This document shows positions 44,871 to 55,600 of a DNA stretch of 64,000 nt, one piece after another. Made by a program: the position numbers and the translations under genes. Location of the stretch: contig NZ_JAHRVA010000003.1 of assembly GCF_019100495.1 (NCBI RefSeq), positions 372,001-436,000 of the forward strand, given 5' to 3'. A model generated the notes under the pieces. The model was given only the letters and a program-made list of their open reading frames with translations. It made no database searches and was not told the origin of the DNA. The stretch is from Falsochrobactrum tianjinense (GTDB lineage: Bacteria > Pseudomonadota > Alphaproteobacteria > Rhizobiales > Rhizobiaceae). Within the stretch, counting starts at the first letter, position 1. The number at the start of each line of letters is the position of its first letter.

Positions 44871-45673
44871 CGGCTTGCAAATCAGATGAACGTCTCAGGC
44901 GTTTGCACGATCTGCGCCCTCTGGCGTTAAAGGCACAGGGCATGACCGGGGCCGATATTGAGCGGATTGTGCGTCAGGCCCGCCAGCAGGCACGCCGAAA
45001 GAAGCGCCAGCTTACATGGAAGGATATTGAAAACGGCATTACCGGCAATCGCCGGGCGATCCTGCCGGAAGAGCGCTGGCGCATGGCAGGCCATGCTCTC
45101 ATCCGTCATGTGCTACAAGTCGGCCATCCGCTGACGCTCAGCATTGAAGAACAGGTGGGGTTCGGTTTTGCAATGGAGCGTCGCAAGCTTATTCCGCTGG
45201 AAAAGGATTGCGAAGACAATCTTGCCGTGATGCTGGCGGGAAGGGCGGCGGAAGAGCTTGTTCTTGGAGATGTCTCTGTCGGCTCCGGGATGCGACCGGG
45301 AAGTGATCTCGCCAATGCAACTGATCTGACGCTGGCAATGGAAACGACATACGGCTTTGCCAGAGAGCGGCCATTGCTGTTTTGCGACGGCGTGGCACGA
45401 GGGGAACTGCTCCATGCGGACCATCCTGTAACGAACCGTGTCAATGAGCGGCTGCAAAAAGCCTATGACGCCGCCCGTCACGGACTTGTCCGTTACGCGG
45501 CAGCACACAGAACGCTTGCCGAGGCATTGCTCGAACATGGCGTTCTGGAGGGTGAAACCGTCACCGCTATTCTCAACGATGCCGTCCAGCGACAGGATCA
45601 GCAAGGCAGTCATGCTTCGGTGAGCGCAGTGGATAGCAGGTCTCAGGAGACGAACACACCCGGCCCGACCTGA
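44867..45673 (+). CDS. FtsH-M41-like protein with degenerate active site
   Basis: A 268-residue protein. Residues 20-60 match the FtsH lid (LKAQGMTGADIERIVRQARQ) and the rest the M41 peptidase fold: AVMLAGRAAEELVLGDVSVG and DLANATDLTLAMETTYGF. Where M41 has HEAGH the sequence is RMAGH (EERWRMAGHAL), so one zinc His and the catalytic Glu are lost although GH and the later Asp persist. It is probably a non-proteolytic pseudopeptidase subunit of the ATPase encoded just upstream. The C-terminal 25 residues are low-complexity. Confidence 0.85.
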   Translation: MTACKSDERLRRLHDLRPLALKAQGMTGADIERIVRQARQQARRKKRQLTWKDIENGITGNRRAILPEERWRMAGHALIRHVLQVGHPLTLSIEEQVGFGFAMERRKLIPLEKDCEDNLAVMLAGRAAEELVLGDVSVGSGMRPGSDLANATDLTLAMETTYGFARERPLLFCDGVARGELLHADHPVTNRVNERLQKAYDAARHGLVRYAAAHRTLAEALLEHGVLEGETVTAILNDAVQRQDQQGSHASVSAVDSRSQETNTPGPT

Positions 45674-45783
45674 GCGGTCGCCCCGGCTGGCGCCCAACTC
45701 AACCAACAATCCGGGTTCATTCCAAAACGTGCTCGTCTGCTCGAACGCGAACGATCCCGCATATTCAATGAAAGGAATATCTC

Positions 45784-46128
45784 ATGGCAATTATCGCAAA
45801 CGATGGCGCATTCAACCGGGAAAGACTTGCAGCAGAAATCAAGACCCTGAAAGCGCTTGTTCATGATCTCGAACGCCTGCTCAATGGTGAGCATCCAGAT
45901 CCCAAGGAGCTGGCGGATGCGCCATTGATCGACAACTGGGATTTTGATCGTCGGGACGCCGTATGCCTTGTCGGCACATTCCTGGGTCATCCGCGTCTGG
46001 GGCGTATCGTTCCTAACGGCATGACCTCCGAACTTTGGTACATAAACCCGGACGCAGGATATGCCCGTACATTCAGCCGCTTCTACAGGCTCGGTAAATC
46101 GGCCCGGTTTCGAGGCGACAAGCGTTAA
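45784..46128 (+). CDS. DUF6634-like small protein, last gene of the AAA+/M41-like cassette
   Basis: A 114-residue soluble protein: N-terminal helix (FNRERLAAEIKTLKALVHDL) followed by LADAPLIDNWDFDRRDAVCL and VGTFLGHPRLG, then TSELWYINPDAGYARTFSRF ending with YRLG. The pattern fits the DUF6634 group as I recall it; the function is unknown. ATG 45784 follows GAAAGGAATATCTC. It is 110 bp after the M41-like gene on the same strand. Confidence 0.75.
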   Translation: MAIIANDGAFNRERLAAEIKTLKALVHDLERLLNGEHPDPKELADAPLIDNWDFDRRDAVCLVGTFLGHPRLGRIVPNGMTSELWYINPDAGYARTFSRFYRLGKSARFRGDKR

Positions 46129-46171
46129 CACGTTCAAGTTGGCCAGTTAAGGCTGGCGCGGTCAGCATGGT

Positions 46172-46285
46172 TTAGTATCGTTCTTCTGCGTCGGCTGGCA
46201 GTATGTTGCGGATGGGCTCCAGAAGGCGGCGGCTGTTGAACCAATCTTCCCATTCCAATGTTGCGAAGTCCACGGCTTCGAAGTT
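46172..46285 (-). pseudogene. IS3-family OrfB remnant (C-terminal end)
   Basis: The minus strand encodes FEAVDFATLEWEDWFNSRRL followed by LEPIRNILPADAEERY and a stop, the typical end of an IS3-family transposase. The rest is absent. It marks a junction between the cassette and the AT-rich glycan genes. Confidence 0.75.
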
Positions 46286-46670
46286 CCGCAAGGCCCTCGT
46301 CTGTAGATGAGGCTCCCTCAAAAGGGCTGTGCATCGCCGCATAATAATCTTGTCTATTTTCTAATCGGCTGTAAATTCCGCATGAATTTATGCAGTTGCG
46401 GTTTTCTGTTAGCACAGATTTCAATCGATAATGTTTCGGTCCAGCAAACCGCTACAAATTGTTTCACTCACACCTGTGCTTGAGCCTTTCTGCTTATGCC
46501 GACTGTCCCGTCGAAATGGGTGCAGTTCAGAGTCCTAAATGTGCCGCATTCGCCAGCAACGACGGAGTTGACTTTACAGTTACATTTCTTCAATTACGCT
46601 ACGGCGGACTGAGTAAATTTATTCGAGAAGATGGCTGTCGTGACAAATAGCAGATTGGCCCGGAAAAATC
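46286..46670. other. AT-rich gap before the ABC exporter genes
   Basis: No supported gene. It is the point where base composition falls and probably includes the promoter for the exporter operon. Confidence 0.5.
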
Positions 46671-47522
46671 ATGAGTATCGAGATATCTAGAGCGGAAGTG
46701 CCTCATGAGGTTGGAATGGCAGAGCCAACCAAAGGAGCTAAGGTGGCCATAGGGGACATTTCGGAGGCTTTATCGAAATATCGCTTAGCGTTAATTTTCG
46801 GATGGCAGGATGTCGCTCAACGATATCGTCGCTCTAGAGTGGGGGCTTTTTGGCTCACGCTCAACATGGCGGTTTTTATTGGTGCGCTTGGTTTGATTTT
46901 TGGCACACTTTTCCAAAGCGAAATGCGCGAGTTTCTGCCGTATCTCTGCGCAGGAATCATTACTTGGGGATTTATCTCAACGGTTATTGGCGAGGGCTGC
47001 ACAACTTTTACCTCGTCTGAAGGTATAATTCTGCAAGTCCGTATGCCATTGTTTACGCATATATTGCGTACAATCTGGCGTAACGTTGTAATATTTGCTC
47101 ATAACATCGTTATTTTTCCCATTTTGTTCATCATCCTTGGCAGAATGCTGAGTTTCAATGTGCTGTGGGCGCTTCCTGGGTTTTTGGTGATATGTGTCAA
47201 TCTTGCGTGGATGACACTGATCTTGGCGGTTTTGTGCGCCAGATTTCGCGATATGACGCAGGTCGTGACAAACGTGTTGCAAGTGATGTTTTATGCGACG
47301 CCTATCATGTGGATGGTGAAAATTCTTCCCGATCATGTTTCGCGCGCCTTTATAGAATGGAATCCATTCTTTCACTTGATAGAACTTGTCAGAGCTCCTC
47401 TGCTCGGGGCGGCTCCAACAATGCTCGACTGGAGCTTTACAATTGCTCTTGCGATTGTCGGTTGGATTGTCGCAATCGTGTTTTTCGGGCGGTATCGTTG
47501 GCGTGTAGCGTATTGGTTGTAG
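46671..47522 (+). CDS. ABC-2 polysaccharide export permease, Wzm/KpsM-like
   Basis: Inner-membrane half of an exporter for undecaprenyl-linked polysaccharide. The 283-residue protein has a cytosolic N-terminal helix with the amphipathic YRRSRVGAFWLTLNMAVFIG entry and six membrane helices; VMFYATPIMWMVKILPDHVS is typical of the family. The ATPase gene follows 3 bp after the stop. Together they form a Wzm/Wzt pair for an O-antigen or capsule-like glycan made by the downstream transferases. Confidence 0.93.
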   Translation: MSIEISRAEVPHEVGMAEPTKGAKVAIGDISEALSKYRLALIFGWQDVAQRYRRSRVGAFWLTLNMAVFIGALGLIFGTLFQSEMREFLPYLCAGIITWGFISTVIGEGCTTFTSSEGIILQVRMPLFTHILRTIWRNVVIFAHNIVIFPILFIILGRMLSFNVLWALPGFLVICVNLAWMTLILAVLCARFRDMTQVVTNVLQVMFYATPIMWMVKILPDHVSRAFIEWNPFFHLIELVRAPLLGAAPTMLDWSFTIALAIVGWIVAIVFFGRYRWRVAYWL

Positions 47523-47525
47523 GCA

Positions 47526-48269
47526 ATGAGTGCAATTAAGCTTCAAAATGTAAGCGTTGAATTTCCTATTTATAATTCATCGAGCCGTTCGCTAAAAAAT
47601 CGTGTTCTCAGTATCGCAACAGGCGGAAAGATTGAAAGACGTACAGACCGCCTTGTGATTGTGCGTGGTCTTGATAATGTGTCTCTGACCTTTAGGGATG
47701 GGGATCGGGTAGGGCTGATTGGGCATAATGGCTCCGGTAAAACCACCTTATTACGAGTGCTATCGGGTATTTACACGCCAACGCATGGAAGTGCTGTTAT
47801 TGATGGACATTGTGTCTCGTTGATTAACATCAACTTGGGTATCGATCCGGATGCAACGGGGCGTGAGAATATTCGCCTTCGTTCGGCGATGATGGGAATG
47901 CCGCCAGAAGAAATTGCAGAGAAATTCGATCAAATTGCCGATTTTTCGGGACTTGGAGAGTTTCTCGATGTGCCCTTCCGTACCTATTCATCAGGTATGC
48001 AGTTGCGGTTGGCTTTCGCCACATCGACGGCTGTTCGGCCGGAAATATTGATTATGGATGAGTGGCTTTCGACCGGGGATGAAGATTTCAAGGATCGGGC
48101 CAACACTCGTATGCGTGAATTGGTAGATTCTACGAAAATTCTGGTTCTTGCCAGCCATTCGAAAGAATTGATGGAAAAAAATTGCAACAGAGTAATCTGG
48201 CTTGAACATGGGCGTGTGAAGATGGACGGTAATCCTGCGGACATTCTGCCAGCTTATTTTGGAGCCTGA
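47526..48269 (+). CDS. ABC exporter ATPase, Wzt/KpsT-like
   Basis: Energises the permease encoded upstream. The 247-residue protein has Walker A GLIGHNGSGKTTLLR, Q-loop region SLININLGIDPDATGRENI, signature YSSGMQLRLAF, Walker B ILIMDEWLSTGD and H-loop ASHSKEL. It is the short form without the C-terminal carbohydrate-binding domain found in E. coli O8/O9a Wzt, so export probably does not rely on recognition of a terminal modification. Confidence 0.94.
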   Translation: MSAIKLQNVSVEFPIYNSSSRSLKNRVLSIATGGKIERRTDRLVIVRGLDNVSLTFRDGDRVGLIGHNGSGKTTLLRVLSGIYTPTHGSAVIDGHCVSLININLGIDPDATGRENIRLRSAMMGMPPEEIAEKFDQIADFSGLGEFLDVPFRTYSSGMQLRLAFATSTAVRPEILIMDEWLSTGDEDFKDRANTRMRELVDSTKILVLASHSKELMEKNCNRVIWLEHGRVKMDGNPADILPAYFGA

Positions 48270-48561
48270 CACGCAAGAATTGTTCCACTCAACAAAGTTG
48301 ATGAGCAACTTTAGCTCTTCATTTTGTGGCTGTGTCCGGCATAACGCTGTTATGCGCTTATGCAGGAAATGTTCCAGAGGAAAAAATCTGATATTTGTAT
48401 CATGTGCCACGCCATATACGTTTAAATGCTAGATTTGAAATATCCAATCGATACATAAACTTGGTAGTGGTTTTGGATCCCAACTTGTGCGCCCAATTTC
48501 AAGGCTTAAGCTACAAGATATTGGGATAAGCCACTTGGCGCGATAGTGAGGGCTTACCACC

Positions 48562-50238
48562 ATGAAACAGTTGCGAAGCCGTTTTCGCCAATTAACTAAT
48601 GGGTTACGTTATCTGGCTCGCGGAGATTTTTCCGGTCTGGCACGTCGGCTAAGATGGTATCGGGATGAACAGACACAAGTGAAGTTGCATCGTCGACTGA
48701 CGAGCGGGAATACACGTGCATGGGGAATTATGTGCACGCAGCATACTCTTTTTATAGCAAATGCAATATCCCGTCGTTTGTCCACACATGGTATCTCAAG
48801 TGAAGTTCTGACAGGTCCTCTGGAGGATTTCAGCCATGAGTTTTACATCGTTCTCTGCCCCCAGATGTTTGCGCAACTTCCCCCTACCGACAAACGTGTC
48901 GTATTTCAATTAGAGCAGTCGGTGAGTTCTCGTTGGTTTACGCCTGAATATATAAAGATCCTCAAGGATTCACTTGGCGTCCTTGATTATTCTCTTAGCA
49001 ATATAGATTTTCTTGCTCGGAAAGGGGTTGGGTATCCTAAGGTACATTATTTGCCAATTGGCGCTGTTCAGGGCGGTATTGATGATGAAGTGCTCAAAAA
49101 ATACGATTTTGTTTTCTACGGGGATAATCTGAGTTCTGAACGCAGGCGAAAATTCCTATCGCGTCTTCAGCAAAAATATAAAGTTAAAATATGCAACGAT
49201 GTATTCGGCGATGAAATGTATAAGATCATTCGTCAGGCACGGGTTGTTATAAATATTCATTATTATGATGGCGCTTTGCTGGAAACGCCGCGTATTTGTG
49301 AGTGCATCTCTTTGGGCGTACCGGTCCTTTCCGAGGGAGCGCAAGATCAGAGCGAATATCCAGAAATTGAAGGGGCCGTACGCTTTTTCGACGAGGGGTC
49401 AGTAGAGGGCATGATGAGCGCCGCCGCCCAGATGCTTGACGATATAAGTTCCCTGAAACAAGCTGTTCAACATGCCGTTTCTACGAGTTCCAAACGTTTC
49501 GAATTTATGTTGGATCGCTTCCTAGTGGTCTTAGGGGCAATTCCCGCGAATGCTATTCTCGAGAATTCTGTCTGCATTGCCGATAGTAGCAATTTTTTTG
49601 CTCTCTCGTTGCCTGAGACAATTGAACGGCGAAAAACAATAGCCCGTACGCGGCCTGAAACTTGCCAATTGTTCGATGGAATTCGCCACAGGATCGGCTG
49701 GATTGGATGCGGTAGCAGCTTCAATGCTCTGTCACGATATGCACTCTCCAATAAGATTGAGAGACTGACAGTTATGGAAGATGATGCCCTTCTTCCACAA
49801 AATTTTGATGAAGTTCTGCAACAGGTTAACCAATATCTAGATACCAGAAGAAATAACTGGGATATTTTTTCGGGTTTAATGGCTGATATTAATCCTGAAG
49901 CGGAAGTGCTGTCCGTAGAGACGGTTGGTAATCGCACCTACGTCATAATCGATAAAATGACCAGTATGGTATTCAACATATATAATCGGAGTGCTTTGGA
50001 ATTATTATCAAAATGGAATCCGCTTGATACGGATGCAGTCACGAACACGGTGGATAGATATTTGGAAAGGCAGAAAGGACTCCGGGTGGTTGTTTGTATC
50101 CCATTTGTGGTTGGATATAATGAAGACGTCACTTCCACTCTGTGGGGTTTTGACAATAGCCGTTATACGCCGATGATCGCAAAAGCGGAGAAAAAAATTG
50201 AGGCGATGGCTCGCGCTTGGCAGATAAAAAATGGTTAA
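48562..50238 (+). CDS. Two-domain glycosyltransferase (GT-B half plus GT25-like half)
   Basis: A 558-residue protein. The N-terminal 330 residues look like a GT-B/CgeB-type transferase (VFQLEQSVSSRWFTPEYIKI, FVFYGDNLSSERRRKFLSRL, then YDGALLETPRICECISLGVP with the sugar-nucleotide Glu). The C-terminal part (about 345-555) resembles family 25 LPS transferases: NFFALSLPETIERRKTIAR, IGCGSSFNALSRYAL and the metal-binding MEDDALLP. It probably adds two sugars to the surface glycan. A 292-bp non-coding gap precedes it. Confidence 0.8.
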   Translation: MKQLRSRFRQLTNGLRYLARGDFSGLARRLRWYRDEQTQVKLHRRLTSGNTRAWGIMCTQHTLFIANAISRRLSTHGISSEVLTGPLEDFSHEFYIVLCPQMFAQLPPTDKRVVFQLEQSVSSRWFTPEYIKILKDSLGVLDYSLSNIDFLARKGVGYPKVHYLPIGAVQGGIDDEVLKKYDFVFYGDNLSSERRRKFLSRLQQKYKVKICNDVFGDEMYKIIRQARVVINIHYYDGALLETPRICECISLGVPVLSEGAQDQSEYPEIEGAVRFFDEGSVEGMMSAAAQMLDDISSLKQAVQHAVSTSSKRFEFMLDRFLVVLGAIPANAILENSVCIADSSNFFALSLPETIERRKTIARTRPETCQLFDGIRHRIGWIGCGSSFNALSRYALSNKIERLTVMEDDALLPQNFDEVLQQVNQYLDTRRNNWDIFSGLMADINPEAEVLSVETVGNRTYVIIDKMTSMVFNIYNRSALELLSKWNPLDTDAVTNTVDRYLERQKGLRVVVCIPFVVGYNEDVTSTLWGFDNSRYTPMIAKAEKKIEAMARAWQIKNG

Positions 50239-50386
50239 CGCCTATTTCTAGAATTGCTCTTATAAGGCTGTTTTTGCAGCTCTGTTTCAGCTATCCCTTA
50301 TTTATTGATAGTGCAAAATAATGGATATGGTTGCCAGATCGAAAAATCGTCCGATGTGCCTGATATCCGTATAACGCTCGAACGAT

Positions 50387-52630
50387 GTGAAACTGCCTCA
50401 ACTTGTGAATTTTTGGAACATTTATATGTATTACGTACGTCGAGCTAGCCATGTTTTAAAAACGAGAGGCGTAAAGGGCTTAGTAGCGCACAGTTTGAAG
50501 TTTATTAATTTTAAATTGGGTACGTACGAAATTTCCTCCTACATTACTGACCAAAAACTCCAAGGTGGGAAGTTGAATAACATTGGTGCTGTCACGGCAC
50601 GAACATTGCCTGATGATGTCAACCCATCTTTAAATATTCCTTTTAAACAATCGGAAAATGAAATTGTCTTCGACAGGGTAGCTGTCGTCGCACATATTTT
50701 TTATCCTGAATTAACAGAGGAAATGATCGGTTATATTAAAAATATTCCTCTGCCTTTCGGGTTTTTTATTACGACAGATACAGAAGAAAAGAAAAACAGG
50801 ATTCGTGAAACAATCGACCGGGCAGATGTCGAGGCGATTGAGATTGAAATTCGTGTGACACCAAACAAGGGTCGCGATATTGCACCTAAATATATTGCTT
50901 TTCGTGATGTTTATGAGCGGTATGAAGCATTTTTACATGTTCATTCAAAAAAATCCTTGCACGCCGATGGGCTTGGAAACGTCTGGCGCAGCTATTTGTT
51001 CGACAATTTGGCAGGTAGCAAAGACATCGCTAGATCCAATTTAGAGATACTTTCGTCTGAAAATATTGGCGTCGTTTACCCAGAGCATGCCAAGCCAGTA
51101 AAACAGCATATAAATTGGGGTTTTGATTTCCCAATTGCCAAAGAGCTGTTGGCAAGAATTGGCGTCGTTCTGGATTCGAATACGATCCTTGAGTTTCCTT
51201 CGGGATCGATGTTCTGGGGGCGTTCGGCGGCTATTAAACAGCTTCTCGATCTCGATTTATCTTTTGACGATTTTCCAGAAGAAAATGCTCAAATCGATGG
51301 CACTCTCGCACACGCAATAGAGAGGTCATTATTACTTTTTGTCGAGAGATCAGGGCATAGTTGGGCGCGCATAAATACGCAGGCACCCAAGAAAAACCGA
51401 CTTGGCGTCAATCGTAAATTCATACCGCTCTTGGGTTCGGAGCAGGGTGCGGTTGGAGTGGCTTCTATGAAAATAGGAGAAACACTCCGCATACTCGCTG
51501 CTCCCCAGCGGATTGAGAGGCGGCGATTAAATCTCATGTTGCCCATCGTTGATCCAGCTTCGATCTTCGGGGGGATCGATACTGCGCTTAAAATATTTGA
51601 TCAGATAGTGGCTACAGCTGGCGAAGATGTAGATGTCCGCGTTATCGTAACAGAAGCTCGTGTGGGAGATGTCCCAGATAATTTGAAAGACTATATTGTT
51701 CAGCAGATAGGCGATGAGGCTCCCGCAAAACGGGTTATTGTTGATGCGACGCAGAGAAGACAGAAATATCTGGATATCCGTCCCGATGACGTTTTTATCG
51801 CTACGGCTTGGTGGACCGCATTGAACGCATTTCGGTTGCACGACCTTCAGAAAAGCTTGTTTGGCAATGCGCCAAAAGTTGTCTACCTGATACAGGACTT
51901 TGAACCCGATTTTTATGGCTGGTCAACCCGTTATGCCTTGGCGGAATCGACCTATATGCGAGGCGATGATACTATAGCGCTCATCAATACGGAGGAACTT
52001 CTGCACTATTTTGAAACGAAATATAATCACCCTACCAAGATGCTCATAAGCTATACGCCGAATGCAAAGGTTGATGCCACGCTCATTCGCTTGCTGCGGG
52101 AAAGAATTATTCTGTTCTATTCGAGGCCTGCTGCGTTGCGGAATTGTTTTGAATCGGGAGTTGACGGCTTAGCCCTTTGGGCACGAAGGAACCCTGTTCT
52201 GGCTAACAAATGGAAGGTATACTGCATTGGCGAAGAATTTGATTCCTCTCTTGCGCGATCAGTACCAAATTGCACTGTCACTGGTAAAATGTCGCTTGAT
52301 GAATATGCCCGTCTGTTAAGCCAGGCCTCTATTGGCCTCTCGCTTATGATCTCGCCTCATCCAAGTTATCCTCCTCTGGAAATGGCCTATTCTGGCATCA
52401 GGACAATAACCAACAAATATATGAATAAAGATCTTTCCCGCAGAAGCAGTTTCATAACAAGCATCGATTTGCCTACGCCTGAGTTAATTGCACAGGCGCT
52501 GGAGGATGAGGTCAATCGTGCTGAGAAAGAAATGATCGGTCGGATAACACCGATCAGAAATAAAATCGAAGATATACCAGTCGAAGTTCCTGGATTCGAT
52601 CCTGCTGCCGTTATTCGACTACTAGGATGA
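50387..52630 (+). CDS. RgpF-domain plus WsaF-like rhamnosyltransferase fusion
   Basis: A 747-residue protein. The first part (about 90-330) is a rhamnan-synthesis RgpF domain: VTPNKGRDIAPKYIAFRDV, HVHSKKSLHADGLG and FPSGSMFWGRSAAIKQLLDL. The second part (about 385-745) is a GT-B transferase like WsaF: PIVDPASIFGGIDTALKIFD, VVYLIQDFEPDFYGWSTRYA, and GKMSLDEYARLLSQASIGLS with SYPPLEMAYSG. Rhamnose or a similar deoxysugar in the glycan is suggested, though no rml genes lie in the window. Confidence 0.85.
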   Translation: MKLPQLVNFWNIYMYYVRRASHVLKTRGVKGLVAHSLKFINFKLGTYEISSYITDQKLQGGKLNNIGAVTARTLPDDVNPSLNIPFKQSENEIVFDRVAVVAHIFYPELTEEMIGYIKNIPLPFGFFITTDTEEKKNRIRETIDRADVEAIEIEIRVTPNKGRDIAPKYIAFRDVYERYEAFLHVHSKKSLHADGLGNVWRSYLFDNLAGSKDIARSNLEILSSENIGVVYPEHAKPVKQHINWGFDFPIAKELLARIGVVLDSNTILEFPSGSMFWGRSAAIKQLLDLDLSFDDFPEENAQIDGTLAHAIERSLLLFVERSGHSWARINTQAPKKNRLGVNRKFIPLLGSEQGAVGVASMKIGETLRILAAPQRIERRRLNLMLPIVDPASIFGGIDTALKIFDQIVATAGEDVDVRVIVTEARVGDVPDNLKDYIVQQIGDEAPAKRVIVDATQRRQKYLDIRPDDVFIATAWWTALNAFRLHDLQKSLFGNAPKVVYLIQDFEPDFYGWSTRYALAESTYMRGDDTIALINTEELLHYFETKYNHPTKMLISYTPNAKVDATLIRLLRERIILFYSRPAALRNCFESGVDGLALWARRNPVLANKWKVYCIGEEFDSSLARSVPNCTVTGKMSLDEYARLLSQASIGLSLMISPHPSYPPLEMAYSGIRTITNKYMNKDLSRRSSFITSIDLPTPELIAQALEDEVNRAEKEMIGRITPIRNKIEDIPVEVPGFDPAAVIRLLG

Positions 52631-52684
52631 ATCATAGCCTCATAGTAGGCTATGGTTAAAACGTGAGTTTAGAAGCTTCGCTTG

Positions 52685-55600
52685 ATGGAATGTGTGCGTA
52701 AGAGGTTTCGGAAAATTCCAGACTTTAGAACAGTTTCATATGCCAATCGCGATATCATGACGGGTCCAATTATGCGCCAAAATGACGACACAAAAATTCT
52801 TCTGGACATCATCTCCGAACTGAATATTGGAGATGAATTTTTCTGGATGCCGGATCGGCTGGTCCCTTTTGAGCACTGGGTTGGACATATCCCGTTCATT
52901 TTCTGGTTGATGAAGGTTTCCAAGCCTGTACGTTTTGTGGAGTTGGGGACCCATCGAGGAAATTCTTACTGCGCGATGTGCCAGGCGGTGGCAACCCTGC
53001 AACTTGGCTCGACCGGGACGGCAGTGGATACTTGGCAGGGCGATGTTCACATGGAGCGCGAGGGTGGCTTATTTGAAGAAGTCAGCGCATACCACGATCC
53101 GAAATATTCCGCCTTTTCTACATTGTTGCGGGCGATTTTTGATCAGGCTCGCCCTTACTTTTCAGATCGTTCTATAGATTTGCTGCATATCGACGGAACG
53201 CACACATATGAGGCGGTTCGGCACGACTTCGAAACCTGGAAGTCAGCGATGTCCGATCGTGGGATAGTGTTATTCCATGATATTGAGGTGCGTAGAGACG
53301 ATTTCGGAGTATGGAAACTATGGGAAGAGTTGCGAGATCAATACCCTTCCATCGGCTTCAAACATAGTCATGGCTTGGGTGTAATTGCTGTCGGAGCAGA
53401 TCAACCGCCAGAGGTTGCTGCACTTTTTGAACTAGCAAAAGATCCAGCCAAAAAGGCGAGAATACGAACGCTCTTTTCCAGCAGAGGCGCAGCTCTGGTT
53501 AACCAGTTGGTATTGTTCAGGACCAAGACTGCATTGGAAGACCATATTGGTTCATTGAAAAATGAATTGCATGAAGTTCACTCGAGTTTGATAGAGCTAA
53601 GGAATGCAAGCGAAGAACTGTCAAAAAATAACAGCAGTTTGCTAAGTGATGCTCAGTTGCAGGCAAACAAGATTGATCTTCAAAATAAAAATATAGAGTC
53701 TCAGCGTAGGGAAATCGAAGAATTAAGACAACACATCGCCCGCGAGAGCGACGCTCGTATAAATGTCGAGCGCGCACTTTCAGAGGTGACCGGTAGTACT
53801 TCGTGGATACTAACGGCCCCAGTTCGCAAGGGATTGTTGCGTTTTCCTAAGCTTGCCCGGTTGGGACGTGTAGCGATAAAAGGAACATGGTGGACGCTTA
53901 CTGGGCAATTGCCAGCGCGATTACGTGCAAGAAGAGCCTTTCTTAATGCGGCTAATGGATCGCAAAGGCTGCTTACTACCGGTTCGAAGTTACGTATAAT
54001 CCCACATTATTTGGACCCTAATCCCTTTAAAAAAAACCTGCCAATATTGAGGGGCGATTTTAGCGTCGCAGTTCATCTTCATTTACATTATGAAGATATG
54101 CTTGATGGTATTCTTGAACGATTGAAGAACATTCCGGTGAAATTCGATCTGTTCGTTTCTGTTAATTTGGATGCGAACAAATCGGATATCCGCAAGCGCT
54201 GTATGGAGGCGCTCTCACGCGTCTCCAAAGTTTATGTTCAAGACGTTCCAAATCGGGGCCGAGATATTGCACCGATGATCGTTCAATTCGGTGCGAAATT
54301 GGCGAAGTACGATATCTTCGGTCACTTCCACACGAAGAAGAGCCCTCATAATGCATCACTCTCTCAATGGTCCTCTGAGATATTCGACATACTTTTAGGG
54401 AAAAAAGGTGATGATACACAAACCGTAGATCAGATTTTTGAACTTTTACAAAATCGCGCTAAGGTTATTGTTCCACAGGAATTGACACATATTATAAGAG
54501 ATCCAAAAGGCTGGAGCGAAAATTTTGAATTGGCTCGTGAAATTGTTGAGCGCTATACAAAGTATTCGATTGATAAAGATATAGATGTAGATTTTCCAGA
54601 AGGCTCTATGTTTTGGGCGCGGGGAAATGCACTAACTGAGTTCTTAAAGCTTCCACTCACAGTTAATGATTTTCCGTTGGAGCCAATTGCCAGCGATGGA
54701 ACAATAGCTCACGCTTTGGAGCGTCTTATCCTTTTGTTCGCAGACCGGTCTGAGGGAGAGATATTTAGGCTGTATATAACCGATTCCATAAAGGATTATC
54801 GTTATTACGAAAATCAGGAGGATTTTTCGTCAGACACGAAAAATTCCGATGTAAAAATATTGTCTTATTATTTGCCTCAATTTCATCCTACTCCAGAGAA
54901 CGACGAGTGGCATGGCAAGGGGTTTACAGAGTGGACTAAAGTACGCGCGACTAATCCGCTTTTTGAAGGTCACTATCAACAACACATTCCACATAGTGAT
55001 ACCGGATATTATTTGCTCGATAGTCCAAACGTACTGCGTTTGCAGGCAGATCAGATGAAAAAATCTGGTGTTTATGGCCAGGTTTTCTATCATTACTGGT
55101 TTGGTGGGCGGCTAATTCTGGAAGAGCCAGCACAAATGCTACTGGCAAATAAAGACATTCCTATGCCATTCTGCTTTTGCTGGGCCAATGAGAACTGGAC
55201 AAAGCGCTGGGACGGGAATGAAAGTGAAGTTCTTCTTGGCCAAAAATACTCTGCCGAAGATGCACAAGCCTTTATTCGCTACCTGATCCCCTTCTTCAAG
55301 GATGAACGATATATCAAAGTTGATGGACGTCCGGTATTGTTTGTATATCGGCCGTCCCACATTGTGACGGCCCGTGAATATGTCGCTGTATGGCGTGAGG
55401 TTTGTAAAGAAGAAGGGTTACAGGAGCCTTATATTGTTGCGGTTCTGACACGTGGTGCGGCTAACCCGCAAGAATTCGATATGGATGCGGGTGTCGAACG
55501 GGTGCTTCATGACTGGACAGCTGGAGCTGTCCCTGAGATGAAGGATGAATTGAAACAATATGTTCCTATGCAGGGGAGCGTTCTCTCTTATCCAAAAGTG

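Noticed and set aside
45784..46128. Antitoxin of a toxin-antitoxin pair with the M41-like protein
   Set aside because: The M41-like neighbour is a clear FtsH homologue and the 110-bp gap and size do not fit a TA operon.
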